Assembly: GCA_938040325.1 (NCBI GenBank)
Contig: CALHXW010000087.1
Span: 1 to 46,897, forward strand
Direction: 5' to 3'
Length of the DNA: 46,897 nt
Source: an uncultured bacterium
Lineage (GTDB): Bacteria > Myxococcota_A > UBA9042 > PHBI01
Numbering within the stretch: position 1 is the stretch's first letter; every line of letters starts with the position of its first letter. Positions 16,526 to 26,300 of this stretch are shown piece after piece. Both the position numbers and the translations under genes were made by a program. Below the pieces are notes generated by a model. The model ran no database searches, had not been told where the DNA came from, and worked only from the letters and a program-made list of their open reading frames with translations.

Positions 16526-17559
16526 AGAAGCTCCTTCTTGCCGTCCTTGGTCAGCGCATCAACGATCTCTCGCGCGCGCTGGGCTTCTTCTCGGGGGCAG
16601 ACGAAGGTCGCGTCCGGAGTGTGGACAACGACGAGATCATGAACGCCGATGGCAGCAACCGTGCCACCATCAGCGAAGAGCACGTTGCCGGAGCCGTCGA
16701 TCTCGATGACGTCACCAGACTGAAACGTGGTTTGTTTTGCGGGGCGGTGATCCCACAGTGAGCGCCAGCTGCCAACGTCAGACCACCCAAAGTCGCCTGT
16801 GATGACCGCAATTCTCTCGGTCCGCTCCATCACCGCGTAGTCGATGCTGATCTTTTTCAGCTGTGGGTAGAGCGTCTCGATGTTGTCGGCACTGACGGTA
16901 TCGAGGAGCTTCATCAGCTCCGGCTCGAAGCGCCGGAGCTCTTCGAGGATCAGCGCCGCAGGCATAAAGAACATGCCGGCGTTCCAGTAGTAGCCGCCGT
17001 CAGCAAGGTAGGTGAGCGCGGTCGGCCGGTCGGGCTTTTCCTTGAACGCGTCGACGGCGTAGACGCCTTCGCCGCGCGCTTCGCCGCGCTTGATGTAGCC
17101 GTAGCCCGTCTCTGGACGGCTCGGAGGGATGCCCAACGTCACGATCGAGCCTTCCGCCGCGGCGCGGGCGGCATGGGCCGCGACCTCTTGGTAGCGCGGG
17201 ACGTCAGCGATGAACTGGTCGGCGGGTAGCACCATGAGGACGGCGTCAGGATCACGTCGTGCGATCTCAAGCGCCGCCCACGCGATCGCCGGCGCCGTGT
17301 TGCGGCCGCATGGCTCGCAGAGCACCTGGTCGGCGGGCAGCTCTGGCAGCTCGGCGCGGATCGCGTCGCCGAGGATGCTTCCTGTCACGACGACCTGACG
17401 GTCGGCGCTCGCCAGCGGGAGCACACGCTCGTAGGTCATGCGTAGCATCGACCCTTGACCGAAGAGATCGAGCATTTGTTTGGGGCGCGCCGCGCGCGAC
17501 GCTGGCCAGAAGCGACTGCCTACGCCGCCTGCCATGATGACCGACCAGAGTTTCGCCAT
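16522..17559 (-). CDS. manC: Mannose-1-phosphate guanylyltransferase
   Basis: The 345-residue enzyme joins mannose-1-phosphate and GTP to GDP-mannose. The nucleotidyltransferase signature MAGGVGSRFWPASRAARPKQ lies at residues 9-28. Further family motifs are VLCEPCGRNTAPAIAWAALE, GYGYIKRGE, FKEKPDRPTA and WNAGMFF. It is the short form and lacks the C-terminal phosphomannose isomerase domain found in bifunctional enzymes. Together with manB downstream it makes a complete route from mannose-6-phosphate to GDP-mannose. The gene lies 15 bases after uppP. Confidence 0.95.
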   Translation of the reverse strand: MAKLWSVIMAGGVGSRFWPASRAARPKQMLDLFGQGSMLRMTYERVLPLASADRQVVVTGSILGDAIRAELPELPADQVLCEPCGRNTAPAIAWAALEIARRDPDAVLMVLPADQFIADVPRYQEVAAHAARAAAEGSIVTLGIPPSRPETGYGYIKRGEARGEGVYAVDAFKEKPDRPTALTYLADGGYYWNAGMFFMPAALILEELRRFEPELMKLLDTVSADNIETLYPQLKKISIDYAVMERTERIAVITGDFGWSDVGSWRSLWDHRPAKQTTFQSGDVIEIDGSGNVLFADGGTVAAIGVHDLVVVHTPDATFVCPREEAQRAREIVDALTKDGKKELL

Positions 17560-17574
17560 GTGTCCTTACGTGCC

Positions 17575-18408
17575 TTACCGAGTCAGTTGAAAAGCGATCG
17601 AGGCCAAACCGAGGGCGAAGCAATACCATGCAAAGTGATGGAGTTGGCCTTTTCGTAGCAACTTCAGCAACCATAGCAACGCCAGCGTGCCGACGACCGC
17701 CGCGATCACCGCGCCAGCAGCGGCCATTCCCAGATCCATGCCGTCCAGTCCACCGTCCTTGAGCTGCAGCACGAGCGCCCCCAAAATTGCGGGCACGCTC
17801 AGCAGAAACGAAAACGACGCGGCCGCTTCCTGGTTCAGTCCCGTCATCAGGCCGGCCGTGATCGTCGAGCCACTTCGTGAGATGCCGCGGATCGCGCCGA
17901 AGCCCTGAGCGGTTCCGATGATCAGTGCGTCCTTGAGCGTCATCGCGTCCAGTCCTCGACGTGGGCCCGCACTGGCAGCACGCCGACCGATGGTCAGTGA
18001 TCGCAACAGCAGCAAGATGAAGCCGTTGACGATGAGTGCGCTGCCGACGAGCACGAGGCTGGACGAGCGGGCCTCGAGCGCCGAGGCAAGGGTCAGCCCG
18101 ATCACTCCCGTCGGGACCATCGCGATGCACGTGTAGACGACGAGGCGGGCGTCAGGGTCGTCGGCGAAGCGCTTCTTGCGACGAATAATGGTGTGATAGG
18201 ACGCGTAGATCAGCCGCCCAAAGAGGGTCCGGTACACGAAGAACACAGCCGCCAGCGTGCCGACGTGGAGCATGACGTCGAAGAGCGTCTGCGGGTCCTT
18301 GACCCCGAAGAACGCTGCGAGCACGCGGAGATGGCCGGAGCTCGACACCGGCAAGAACTCCGTGATGCCTTGGACCACGGCCAGGAGCACAACGAGGGCC
18401 CAGACCAT
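17575..18408 (-). CDS. uppP: Undecaprenyl-diphosphatase
   Basis: The 277-residue integral membrane enzyme recycles undecaprenyl diphosphate to the monophosphate carrier for peptidoglycan and polysaccharide synthesis; the family can confer bacitracin tolerance. The two conserved motifs are present: VQGITEFLPVSSSGHLRVL near the N-terminus, and RGISRSGSTITAGLMTGLNQ near residue 175. About eight hydrophobic helices are seen. Gene order in front of manC and manB fits a shared role in building envelope glycans on the lipid carrier. Confidence 0.96.
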   Translation of the reverse strand: MVWALVVLLAVVQGITEFLPVSSSGHLRVLAAFFGVKDPQTLFDVMLHVGTLAAVFFVYRTLFGRLIYASYHTIIRRKKRFADDPDARLVVYTCIAMVPTGVIGLTLASALEARSSSLVLVGSALIVNGFILLLLRSLTIGRRAASAGPRRGLDAMTLKDALIIGTAQGFGAIRGISRSGSTITAGLMTGLNQEAAASFSFLLSVPAILGALVLQLKDGGLDGMDLGMAAAGAVIAAVVGTLALLWLLKLLRKGQLHHFAWYCFALGLASIAFQLTR

Positions 18409-18458
18409 CTAGTGTCCCTCCCAGGCGTGGGCTGTGTGCGGGCTCTTGCGCATCACCA

Positions 18459-19115
18459 TCACGGGTCCGGGCATCCGTCGATGTCGCGGTCGCCATCGAT
18501 ATCTTCGGCATCGATCGGACAGGCGTCGACATCGTCGCTGATGCCGTCACCGTCGTTGTCGGGGTCGGCACAGCCGTCCTCGTCGAGCCACCCGTCGTGG
18601 TCCTCGCGCTCTTTGAGACAGCGGTCTTGGGCGTTGGGAACGCCGTCTCCGTCGTCGTCGAGCACGATATCTGGGCAGCCGTCGTCGTCCCGGTCGCCAT
18701 CTCGGTCTTCCGGCGCGAGGGGACAGCTGTCATTCGCATCGGGGACGCCGTCACGATCGCTGTCTCGACCTGCCGCCGGTGTCTTCACGGCGCTCGCTGG
18801 CTGACTCGTTGGGGCCTCGGTCGCCGGCGTGGCGGCCTCAGGACCGCAGGTGACGGCCTGGGCACTGTCGCTGTACTGCTCGGCCGCGTCCAGGTGGCTC
18901 GCCACGCGCGCAGGCTCGCCGAGCCGAGCCTCGAGCTTGGCGAACGCGAGCTCGGCGCGCGCGCTGGCGATGAGCGGCGTCGCACAAGCGACCTCCTTCA
19001 GCTCCGCTTCGACAACCGTGCCGCGACGCTCAGCGTCAGCGGCTGTCGCGCAGCCACCGAGAGCCCCGGCGACCGCCAGGATCGGCAGCCAGCGAGCGAG
19101 CCATTGTGCGGTCAC
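18459..19115 (-). CDS. Thrombospondin type-3 repeat lipoprotein without OmpA domain
   Basis: The 218-residue protein starts with a lipoprotein signal (VTAQWLARWLPILAVAGALG then GC, Cys 22). A helical region of about 70 residues follows (ELAFAKLEARLGEPARVASH, with putative DUF4398-like character). The C-terminal 100 residues are calcium-binding thrombospondin-3 repeats such as DSDRDGVPDANDSCP and DNDGDGISDDVDACP, ending DGCPDP. In related proteins this ending normally leads straight into a peptidoglycan-binding OmpA domain; here the gene stops. The GTG start overlaps the stop of the upstream small lipoprotein (GTGA at 19112-19115). Confidence 0.82.
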   Translation of the reverse strand: MTAQWLARWLPILAVAGALGGCATAADAERRGTVVEAELKEVACATPLIASARAELAFAKLEARLGEPARVASHLDAAEQYSDSAQAVTCGPEAATPATEAPTSQPASAVKTPAAGRDSDRDGVPDANDSCPLAPEDRDGDRDDDGCPDIVLDDDGDGVPNAQDRCLKEREDHDGWLDEDGCADPDNDGDGISDDVDACPIDAEDIDGDRDIDGCPDP

Positions 19116-19414
19116 GGCGTCACCTTGCCGGCGTCTGCGTCCTGGGCCCGCTTTGCGAACGCACGCGCTTTCCGAGCGAGCTCCCGCGCGGCAGCGTGCT
19201 CGGACCGATCGCGCAGCTCGAGCGACTTCTTGAGGTAAGCCTTTGCTGACGTCACATCCGAGATGGCGGCCGGCGTCTTCGGCGTCATGCCGGCAAGGGC
19301 CACCTCGGCGCGCGAGATCGCACCGCCCGACAGCGTTGGACCGCACGCCAACATCGCGGCCGTAGTGGCGAACACGATGACGAGGAGTCGCAGCGTTGGG
19401 AGTCGTTGGCGCAT
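19112..19414 (-). CDS. Small DUF4398-like lipoprotein
   Basis: The 100-residue protein has a signal ending AAMLAC (Cys 24). A short helical domain carries regularly spaced Ala and acidic/basic residues (RAEVALAGMTPKTPAAISDV, then AKAYLKKSLELRDRSEHAAA). This fits DUF4398, a periplasmic helical family usually encoded beside or fused to OmpA-like proteins. It is the first gene of the minus-strand envelope operon that continues through the TSP3 lipoprotein, uppP, manC and manB. No separate function can be read from the sequence. Confidence 0.78.
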   Translation of the reverse strand: MRQRLPTLRLLVIVFATTAAMLACGPTLSGGAISRAEVALAGMTPKTPAAISDVTSAKAYLKKSLELRDRSEHAAARELARKARAFAKRAQDADAGKVTP

Positions 19415-19628
19415 GAGGGAGTTCGCTACACCGCCGATCCCCGACCGTCAACGCAGACGCTGCGTCGAAGCACCCTTGAGAGGGCCCGTCAACGTCCTCA
19501 CGGTGGTGCGCCGCACGTGCGTCATCGCCAAAGCGCACGCGCCAGCAACGCTGCGGGCAGCGCCAACCCGGCTTCCAGGCCCGCGGTCGGTCGCTGCGAG
19601 CGTCCGCCGCCCCGCCTGCAACCAACGA

Positions 19629-19658
19629 TTGACGCTCTCACAGGGGCAGACCTATATT
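19629..19658 (+). promoter_or_regulatory. Probable sigma-70-type promoter of lspA
   Basis: TTGACG (19629-19634) is separated by 18 bases from TATATT (19653-19658). Transcription would start about 35 bases before the lspA start codon. It is the best housekeeping promoter match that I found in the window. It was read by eye. Confidence 0.55.
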
Positions 19659-19699
19659 CCGCCGCCGGCCGTGGCTAACGGCACGTACGAGGTAAGCGA

Positions 19700-20752
19700 T
19701 TGTCACAAAACAGTAAACGATGGGCCGTCTTCGTCGCGGTGTTCGCGGTCTGGCTAGTCGCCGACCTGTGGTCCAAGCACTGGGCGGACGTCTCGCTCGC
19801 CAACTGGAGCCACCCGCTGCCGGTGACCGTCTCCGAGAGCGACGCGGGCAAGACGCTGTCCGAGGTGCTCGCGGCTGAGTTCGGCTGGACGGCTGAGGAA
19901 GCAAACGCCAAGGCGTCGTCTGCGGTGTCGCGACTCGAGCCTGCTGGCGGCTACCAGCCCGGCGATAAGCCCTTCGCTGTGGACGGTCCAGCCGCCTCCG
20001 CGCGGGCCTTCTATGTCTTCTGGCGGGGGGCTGACAGCCCGCCGCGACGCTTCGACAAGACCGAGCGCGTGGGCGTCGCGCGCTGGCTCCAGCTTGCGCG
20101 ACCGGATCTTGACCGCGCGACGACGTCACAGATGGCGCGCGACCACCTCTCGGACTGGACGTTCTCGAGCTGGGTGAACCGGCGTTTTCCCCAGATCAGC
20201 ACCAGCGACGTCGACGACTTTGCCGCCACGGGCATCCACCCGGTTGGCAGCGGTCGTCAGCGTCTGACGGGGGCTGAGACGGTCGAAGCAGGTCAGACCT
20301 ACCTCGTCCTCGACCGAAAGATCGACGTCACAGAAGAGAGCATCAAGTTCGTCTACGCGGAGAACCCCGGTGCGGCCTTCGGCTTTATGAAGGGACTCAG
20401 CCCCGGTCTGCGCCAGATCCTCTTCGGATTTCTGACCATCATTGCGTTTGTCGTCATCGGCACCATCGTGCGGCGGCTCCCACCCGAGTCGCGCATGCTG
20501 CGCATCGCGTTTGCCGGCATCCTCGCAGGCGCTGCCGGCAACTTCGTCGACCGGGTGCGCTACAGCTACGTCATCGACTTTATCGACGTCGATCTCGGCT
20601 TCTATCACTGGCCAACGTTCAACGTGGCCGACATCGCCATCACGGTAGGCGTCATCATCATTGTCGCCGACATTCTGTTCAACAAGCAGAGTCCGCTGGT
20701 GACCAAGGACGAGCCAGAGGCTGGCAAGGACGCAGCGGCAGCCAAGGCTTAA
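19700..20752 (+). CDS. lspA: Lipoprotein signal peptidase (LspA) with large periplasmic insertion
   Basis: Signal peptidase II cleaves prolipoproteins after diacylglyceryl transfer. All family blocks are present: helix 1 with DLWSK (22-26), ENPGAAFGFM (221-230), AGAAGNFVDRVRY with catalytic Asp 284, and FNVADIAITVG with catalytic Asp 311. The protein has 350 residues, about twice the usual 160-200, because about 175 residues (about 31-205) are inserted between helix 1 and the NPGAAFG block, a loop that faces the periplasm. The start is TTG at 19700 with GAGG at 19689-19692; no other start retains helix 1. It stops 30 bases from the convergent kinase gene. Confidence 0.92.
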   Translation: MSQNSKRWAVFVAVFAVWLVADLWSKHWADVSLANWSHPLPVTVSESDAGKTLSEVLAAEFGWTAEEANAKASSAVSRLEPAGGYQPGDKPFAVDGPAASARAFYVFWRGADSPPRRFDKTERVGVARWLQLARPDLDRATTSQMARDHLSDWTFSSWVNRRFPQISTSDVDDFAATGIHPVGSGRQRLTGAETVEAGQTYLVLDRKIDVTEESIKFVYAENPGAAFGFMKGLSPGLRQILFGFLTIIAFVVIGTIVRRLPPESRMLRIAFAGILAGAAGNFVDRVRYSYVIDFIDVDLGFYHWPTFNVADIAITVGVIIIVADILFNKQSPLVTKDEPEAGKDAAAAKA

Positions 20753-20782
20753 GGCGCCGCCGCTCTCGGGCGTACCGGGGCG

Positions 20783-22621
20783 TTAGCGCTGGATGGAGAT
20801 CATCATCCCGCCAGCTTTGCCGATCGGGTCGCCCATCACCGATAGGTTGGTGAAGCCAAGCTCCTTGGTCTGCTTGCCCTGGTTCATGACCGTCAGGATC
20901 GGCGGCTCGTCCATCTCGTAGAACATGACGTTGGGCTTGCCCTTGTAGCGCTTGGCATAGAACCCAAAGAGGGCGGACTTCGGCATGCGGGTGCGCAGCG
21001 TGACAACGTTGTCCATCTCGGCCACCACCTTCACATCACCCGGCACCGGCACGGTGAAGAATGTCCGGCCTGCCTCGACGTGACGGGTCGGCTGCTCGAC
21101 CAAGAGGTTGCGGTTGAGGATGAGCTGGTTGTCGCCACCCATGTTGTGGACAAGCACTTGGTTGAACACGGCCTTGCCACCGACGCGAAGCCCGTTGGCA
21201 ATGTCCTCGAGCGGATGGCGGTCCTTGAGGTGGTGTCGGTAGAAGGCGATGACCTGAGCGGGGCTGACCTTGACGAGCTCGTAGATCTCGCTCTGCTCGC
21301 TCGAGAGGAACTTCTTGAGCCCTTGCGGCAGCGGAAAACCGTCGAGGTCCTTGCCTCTAGCGATGACCGCTGCGTCGGCGGCGTTCGTCCCGGCAGCGTT
21401 CGTTCCGGCAGCGTTCGTCCCGCTCGGCGGCTTGCCACTGGCCGTGATGGTCGTTCCGCCCGCTGGGTTCGTGGTGCTCGGCAGGTCTGTAGCGTTCGAA
21501 GCGCCGCTGGTTGCCGCGGACGTCTTGGTTGCGGCTGCGTCACCGGTCGGGTCGTCTTTGCTCGTCGCTATCAGAACCGCAACGGCCGCTCCCACGACGA
21601 CCAGCAGGCCGCCGGTCATGATCCACGGCAGCTTGCTGCCGCCTCCCTGCTTCTTCGGCCTGACGTGTTTTGTCGTCACCGTCGGGCGCACGACCTCAGG
21701 CGGGAGCGTTGGCGACGGCATGCCGGGGGTCGGAAAGCCGCGCGATGCCTCGGGGAAGTCACGGAGCGCCAACCGAATTTCCCGCTGGAGCTCTCGTGCC
21801 GAAGCGAAACGTGCGTCGGGAGACTTCTCAAGACAGCGCAACACGAGCTGCTCTACCCGCGGCTGAAGCGCTAGCCCGGCGACCTTCTCGGAGGGCGGCG
21901 GCGCCGGGACCGTCGCGTGCTGCACCATATAGTCAAGGGCCGTCGTCGCGGTGAAGGGGTGCTCGCCGCTCATCATCTCGTAGAGGATGACGCCCATCGC
22001 ATAGATGTCGGTCCGGGCGTCGACAGGCTCGCTCTTGGTTTGCTCGGGCGCCATGTAGCGCGGCGTGCCGAACACACTGCCGGCTTGAGTGATCTGCGCT
22101 TGACCAGGCTCCGTCAGCTTGGCGATGCCAAAGTCCAGCACCTTGACGTAGTCGGGGTTGCCGTGACGGTTGGTCAGCATGATGTTGTCGGGCTTCATGT
22201 CCCGGTGGACGATGCCGGCGCTGTGGGCCTCGATCAGCGCGCTGCACACTTGGTCGGCGATCTTGAGCGCTCGCGCCTGGTGCATGGGCTCGCCGCTCTT
22301 GAGGTGCAGCGCTAGGTCGTCGCCGTCGACGTACTCCATGGCGATGTACATCTGGCGCTGGTCCGTCTCGCCAAAGACGAAGACCTGCACGATGTTGGGA
22401 TGGTTGAGCTGGGCGACGGCTCGCGCTTCACGCTTGAAGCGCTCGACTGCCTTGGGGCTGCCGGCCGTCAGCTCCGGATGCAGCACCTTGATGACGACCT
22501 TGCGGCCCATGTCGATCTGATCGGCGAGGTATACCGCGCCCATGCCGCCTTCACCGAGCATACGCTCGACCTGAAACTGGCTGGCGATGATCTGGCCGCT
22601 GAGATTCATCGAGTCGTGCAT
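20783..22621 (-). CDS. Membrane-anchored Ser/Thr protein kinase
   Basis: The 612-residue Hanks-type (Pkn/Stk) kinase has a glycine loop GEGGMGAVY (24-31), ATP lysine 45, catalytic loop HRDMKPDN (139-146), DFG (163-165) and APE (191-193), so it should be active. A Pro-rich juxtamembrane stretch and one membrane helix (331-352) follow. After that comes a Thr/Asn/Ala linker with GTNAA repeats, then about 190 extracytoplasmic residues of unknown fold (LDGFPLPQGLKKFLSSEQSE onward). This layout suggests a sensor outside and a kinase inside. The ATG at 22621 is used; an ATG 4 codons later is also possible. Confidence 0.92.
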   Translation of the reverse strand: MHDSMNLSGQIIASQFQVERMLGEGGMGAVYLADQIDMGRKVVIKVLHPELTAGSPKAVERFKREARAVAQLNHPNIVQVFVFGETDQRQMYIAMEYVDGDDLALHLKSGEPMHQARALKIADQVCSALIEAHSAGIVHRDMKPDNIMLTNRHGNPDYVKVLDFGIAKLTEPGQAQITQAGSVFGTPRYMAPEQTKSEPVDARTDIYAMGVILYEMMSGEHPFTATTALDYMVQHATVPAPPPSEKVAGLALQPRVEQLVLRCLEKSPDARFASARELQREIRLALRDFPEASRGFPTPGMPSPTLPPEVVRPTVTTKHVRPKKQGGGSKLPWIMTGGLLVVVGAAVAVLIATSKDDPTGDAAATKTSAATSGASNATDLPSTTNPAGGTTITASGKPPSGTNAAGTNAAGTNAADAAVIARGKDLDGFPLPQGLKKFLSSEQSEIYELVKVSPAQVIAFYRHHLKDRHPLEDIANGLRVGGKAVFNQVLVHNMGGDNQLILNRNLLVEQPTRHVEAGRTFFTVPVPGDVKVVAEMDNVVTLRTRMPKSALFGFYAKRYKGKPNVMFYEMDEPPILTVMNQGKQTKELGFTNLSVMGDPIGKAGGMMISIQR

Positions 22622-22871
22622 GTGGGTGTTCCGGTGGCGAGAGACGAGCCAGCATACCGATCGCCTGACGCTACGCAACCTGCTGATTCATCGAACCGAA
22701 TCGGCCATTGCGGGCAACAGATCCACCGGCCCGCGCCCGCGTCTTCCATGTCGCACAGGTCGGAGCCGCCGCAACGCTGGAAGGCAGCCGATCGGGCGGG
22801 CACCGATAGCGCCGGCGGCGCGATTGTGAAAGACTCCCGCCGAATGTCACTCCGACCTAAGTGGGGCCGCG

Positions 22872-23189
22872 ATGATCGAACGAGTCGTACTCATCAAGCT
22901 CAACGACGAAAACGCCACCGATGCCGGTCGCCGCAAGGTTGTGACCCACGCGAAGCGGGTCCTGCCGCTCATTGCTGGCGTGACGAGCGCGTACGCGGGT
23001 GTCGCTGCTGATGAGGCAAGTCTTGAGAGCTGGGATGTGATGCTCCGCATCTGCTTTGCGCGCATCGACGATGTCCCCCCGTACATCGTCGACGTCGACC
23101 ACCAAGCGTTCGTCAACGAGTTCTTGGGACCACGCGCGGAAGTCAAGAAGGTCTGGAACTTCCAGCTCGATGACGAGCTGCCCTCGTAG
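22872..23189 (+). CDS. Dabb (stress-responsive A/B barrel) domain protein
   Basis: The 105-residue protein begins MIERVVLIKLNDENA and contains a typical single Dabb ferredoxin-like alpha/beta domain: strand, helix KRVLPLIAGVTSAYAGVAAD, strand SWDVMLRICFARID, then DHQAFVNEFLGPRAEVKKVW and a final strand. The family's usual short histidine strand (VxHxVxFKL) is altered, with no His in the first strand. Members are small dimers of often unknown role, some binding aromatic compounds. The divergent neighbour is the kinase gene, with 250 bases between the starts in which I see no clear regulatory site. Confidence 0.8.
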   Translation: MIERVVLIKLNDENATDAGRRKVVTHAKRVLPLIAGVTSAYAGVAADEASLESWDVMLRICFARIDDVPPYIVDVDHQAFVNEFLGPRAEVKKVWNFQLDDELPS

Positions 23190-23331
23190 CGCCGACTCTC
23201 TCGCTGCCAACGAGTAGGCCGCTTGAAGCTGCGGCCCGCGCCTGACGGCGTGAGCGAATCCTTGCAGCGTCGTGCTTTAGGGTTGCGCTCGACGGTCCCA
23301 ATCTGGCTTTTCTGAAGGGCAGGGCGCTCGC

Positions 23332-26300
23332 ATGCGTTGTGAAAACCCAGCGTTGGCTGCCGTCCGGTCGCCGACTGAAGCGCACCCGCAGGACACGTTG
23401 CTGCTCATCTCTCCCCGCCCCCGCGCTCATCGTTGTCTGCGCGCAGCGCTGTACATGATGGCGGTCGTCGCTCTCGCGCTTGCGCCAACGGAGGCCAGCG
23501 CTCAGCCGTTCGACAACGCGACCGAAGCGCTTGGGGTGGTCGAGCCGCCGCTTCCCTATGAGATCCACAGCATGAACGCGGGTGTCAGCTACGTGGACGT
23601 CGATGGGGATGGCCTGCGCGACATCTTCTACACCGGTCCCCACCGGCCCGGTGCAACGTGGCGACGCAACGGCAGCGGCTTCGAGTTCGTTGAGGGTGTC
23701 CTCGGCGTGACGCTCGACAAGGCCATGGGGCACACGTTCTTCGACATGGATGGCGACGGGGACCTCGATCTATTGGTGTTGACCGACGGCCCCAACCGTC
23801 TCTTCGAGAACACGGCTGACGGACTGGTCGACGTCACGGAGGCGCGCCTTCCAGGCATCGAGACATGGAGCCTGAGCGCAGCCGCAGGCGACTACGACGG
23901 CGATGGCGACGTAGATCTGTACGTGGCGAACTATGTGCACGCCAACGCCTTTCCCGACCACGTATGTGCGCCAAACTCCCTGCTCGAAAACGACGGCCAC
24001 GGGTACTTCGCACCCGTGGCGTCGGCGCTCGGTGTCGCGGGTCGCGGCTGCTCGTTTGTCACGTCGATGGCCGATGTCGACGACGACGGCGACCTGGACC
24101 TGCTGGCGGTCAACGACTTCGGCCAGTTCACCGATCCCAACGAGCTCTACATCAACGTCGGGCGTGGGCCCGACGGTCGTCCTCAGTTCGAAGCTGCTGC
24201 TTCCGAGACAGGGTTTGACCGCCGGCACTACGGGATGGGGCTCGCGCTCGGCGACCTCGACGACGACGGCACGCTGGACGCCGCGATGACCAACATCGGC
24301 GAGGCGCTGCTCTTGAGCCGGCAACACGATGGTAGGTGGCGTGATGACAGCCGAATGCGCGGCCTCGACGCCGTCAGCCACGGCTACGAGGGCTACCAGG
24401 TCACATGGGCGGCGACCTTTCACGACGTGAACGCCGATGGAGCGCTCGACCTAGCTCTCGCGGGCGGGTTTCTGGTCGCAGCTGGCTTCATCAAAAACGT
24501 TGAGAACCAGCCACAAGTCTTGCTTCTCGGCGGTGATCCGAGCGGCGTCCTGCACGAGGTCGCGCCCGAAGATCGCTACGGCACCGATGACCGTCCCGGT
24601 CGCGACATCGAGTTCGCAGACATCGACAACGACGGGCGCGATGACGTCCTCCTGGCCAATAACGACGGCACGGTTGGCATCTACCTCAACCGCAGGCTGA
24701 CGGGCGGCAAAGCGACGACCCTACGCCTGAGGCCGACCATGACCGCGGGTGGGGCTGCCGGTGCGCGCATCACTGCGCAGTGCGGCGGGCACACGCGGTC
24801 GGTCGCCGTCAACGTCGGCCGCATGTACGGCACGGCCGACGTCGGTGAGGTCTCGCTGACGATGCCGCCACCCTGTGTCCAGTCCGGTGAGTCCTTGGCC
24901 CTTCGCGTGCGCTGGCCAAGCGGGATCGAGACAGAGCACGACGCGCTCACAGGCACGGACGTCACGCTGGTGGAGCCGACCTGGCTTGTCGGTGGCCTCG
25001 ACGATGGCGGCGGGATCGTCGTTGACTTCAGCGAGACCGTCACCCAAGCCACCGAGGTTGCTCTGGAGCTGCCGTCCGGAAGCAAGGCGCCTCTGATGGC
25101 CCAGCCGGCGCAGCGCTTTGAGCTCGCCGCTGCGCCCGACGCCTCGTGGGTGTCGGTGCTCGTCGACGGGACGCGCCTGCCGATCGTTGTCCGGAGAGCA
25201 GAGCCACAGCCCACGCTGCGTCGCTATCCGACACATGTTGTCGCTGGCTCGAAGACAACGTGGACGGTGACTCCGACGGCGGCCGACGGGAGCCCCGTAG
25301 GCCCAGGGCACGGCGTGTTCGTCGAGGTCGACGGGAAGGTGCAGCCAACTCAGGATTTGGGCGACGGAAGCTACCGAGCAACGTCGACGGTGCCTGCCAT
25401 GCTCCAAGGCTCGTCCGTGGTCTCCACGGCGACCTGGGTCAATGGTCAGCGGCAAGCCACCGGCACGCACCCGCTGACATCAAGGTTTGACCCTGCGTGG
25501 AGTCGCGTGGAGTTTGCGCGGCTCTTTCACGTGGGGTTCGGCATCGAGAGCACCGCAACCGCCCGTGTGCGCTACTACGCCAGTGACTCGAACGGGCGAC
25601 TGACGCTGCCAACGCTCAACGACGTGGAGCTCGGCGTCGACGGCTACTGGCTCGCTCCCGATGAGCTGGTCGAGCGCACCGCGAACGCGCGCTTTCACTT
25701 CCCACTCTGGCGGATCCCCGATGGCGCCAAGGTGCGGCCCTATCTATACGGTGCGCCGGTCGCTGGTACTTCCGACCGTGCACGTCGCTTCATCGCTGCC
25801 GAGGACGCCATCGCGTCCGTCTCTCCGACACGCTCGCGCTGTACGCTCTCCGAGCATCGTGGCGTTGCCGACGGCGTGGACCAGATCACCGCCATCATCT
25901 TCGTGACCAGCCCGGGCGGCACAGGTATCCCGCTCGACGACATCGACATTGGCTTCAGCGACGACGGCCTGCGGCCCGTTGAGGGATCGCTCGACCCCTC
26001 GACCGGCGTCGTTGAGGTGACGCTGACGGTCGACCCGAGCGCTCGCTCATGGGCCAGCACACGGCTGCTGCTTGACGGTGTCGATGTCGGGATTGCCTGC
26101 TCGGTCGCAGTGGCGCCACCGCGTCCTGCCCCCCGTGTCGACGCGCACAAGAGTGAGATCCGCCTGCGCTATCAAGGGGTGGCCCCGCTCGGCACCCCCC
26201 TGGTCGTCCAGGTGTTCCCTCGCGGTGTCGACGGTCGAGCCCTCGGGAGCCGCACCTCACCCGAGATCGAGCTTGCCAACGCAGAGCTCGTCGCCCCGCT

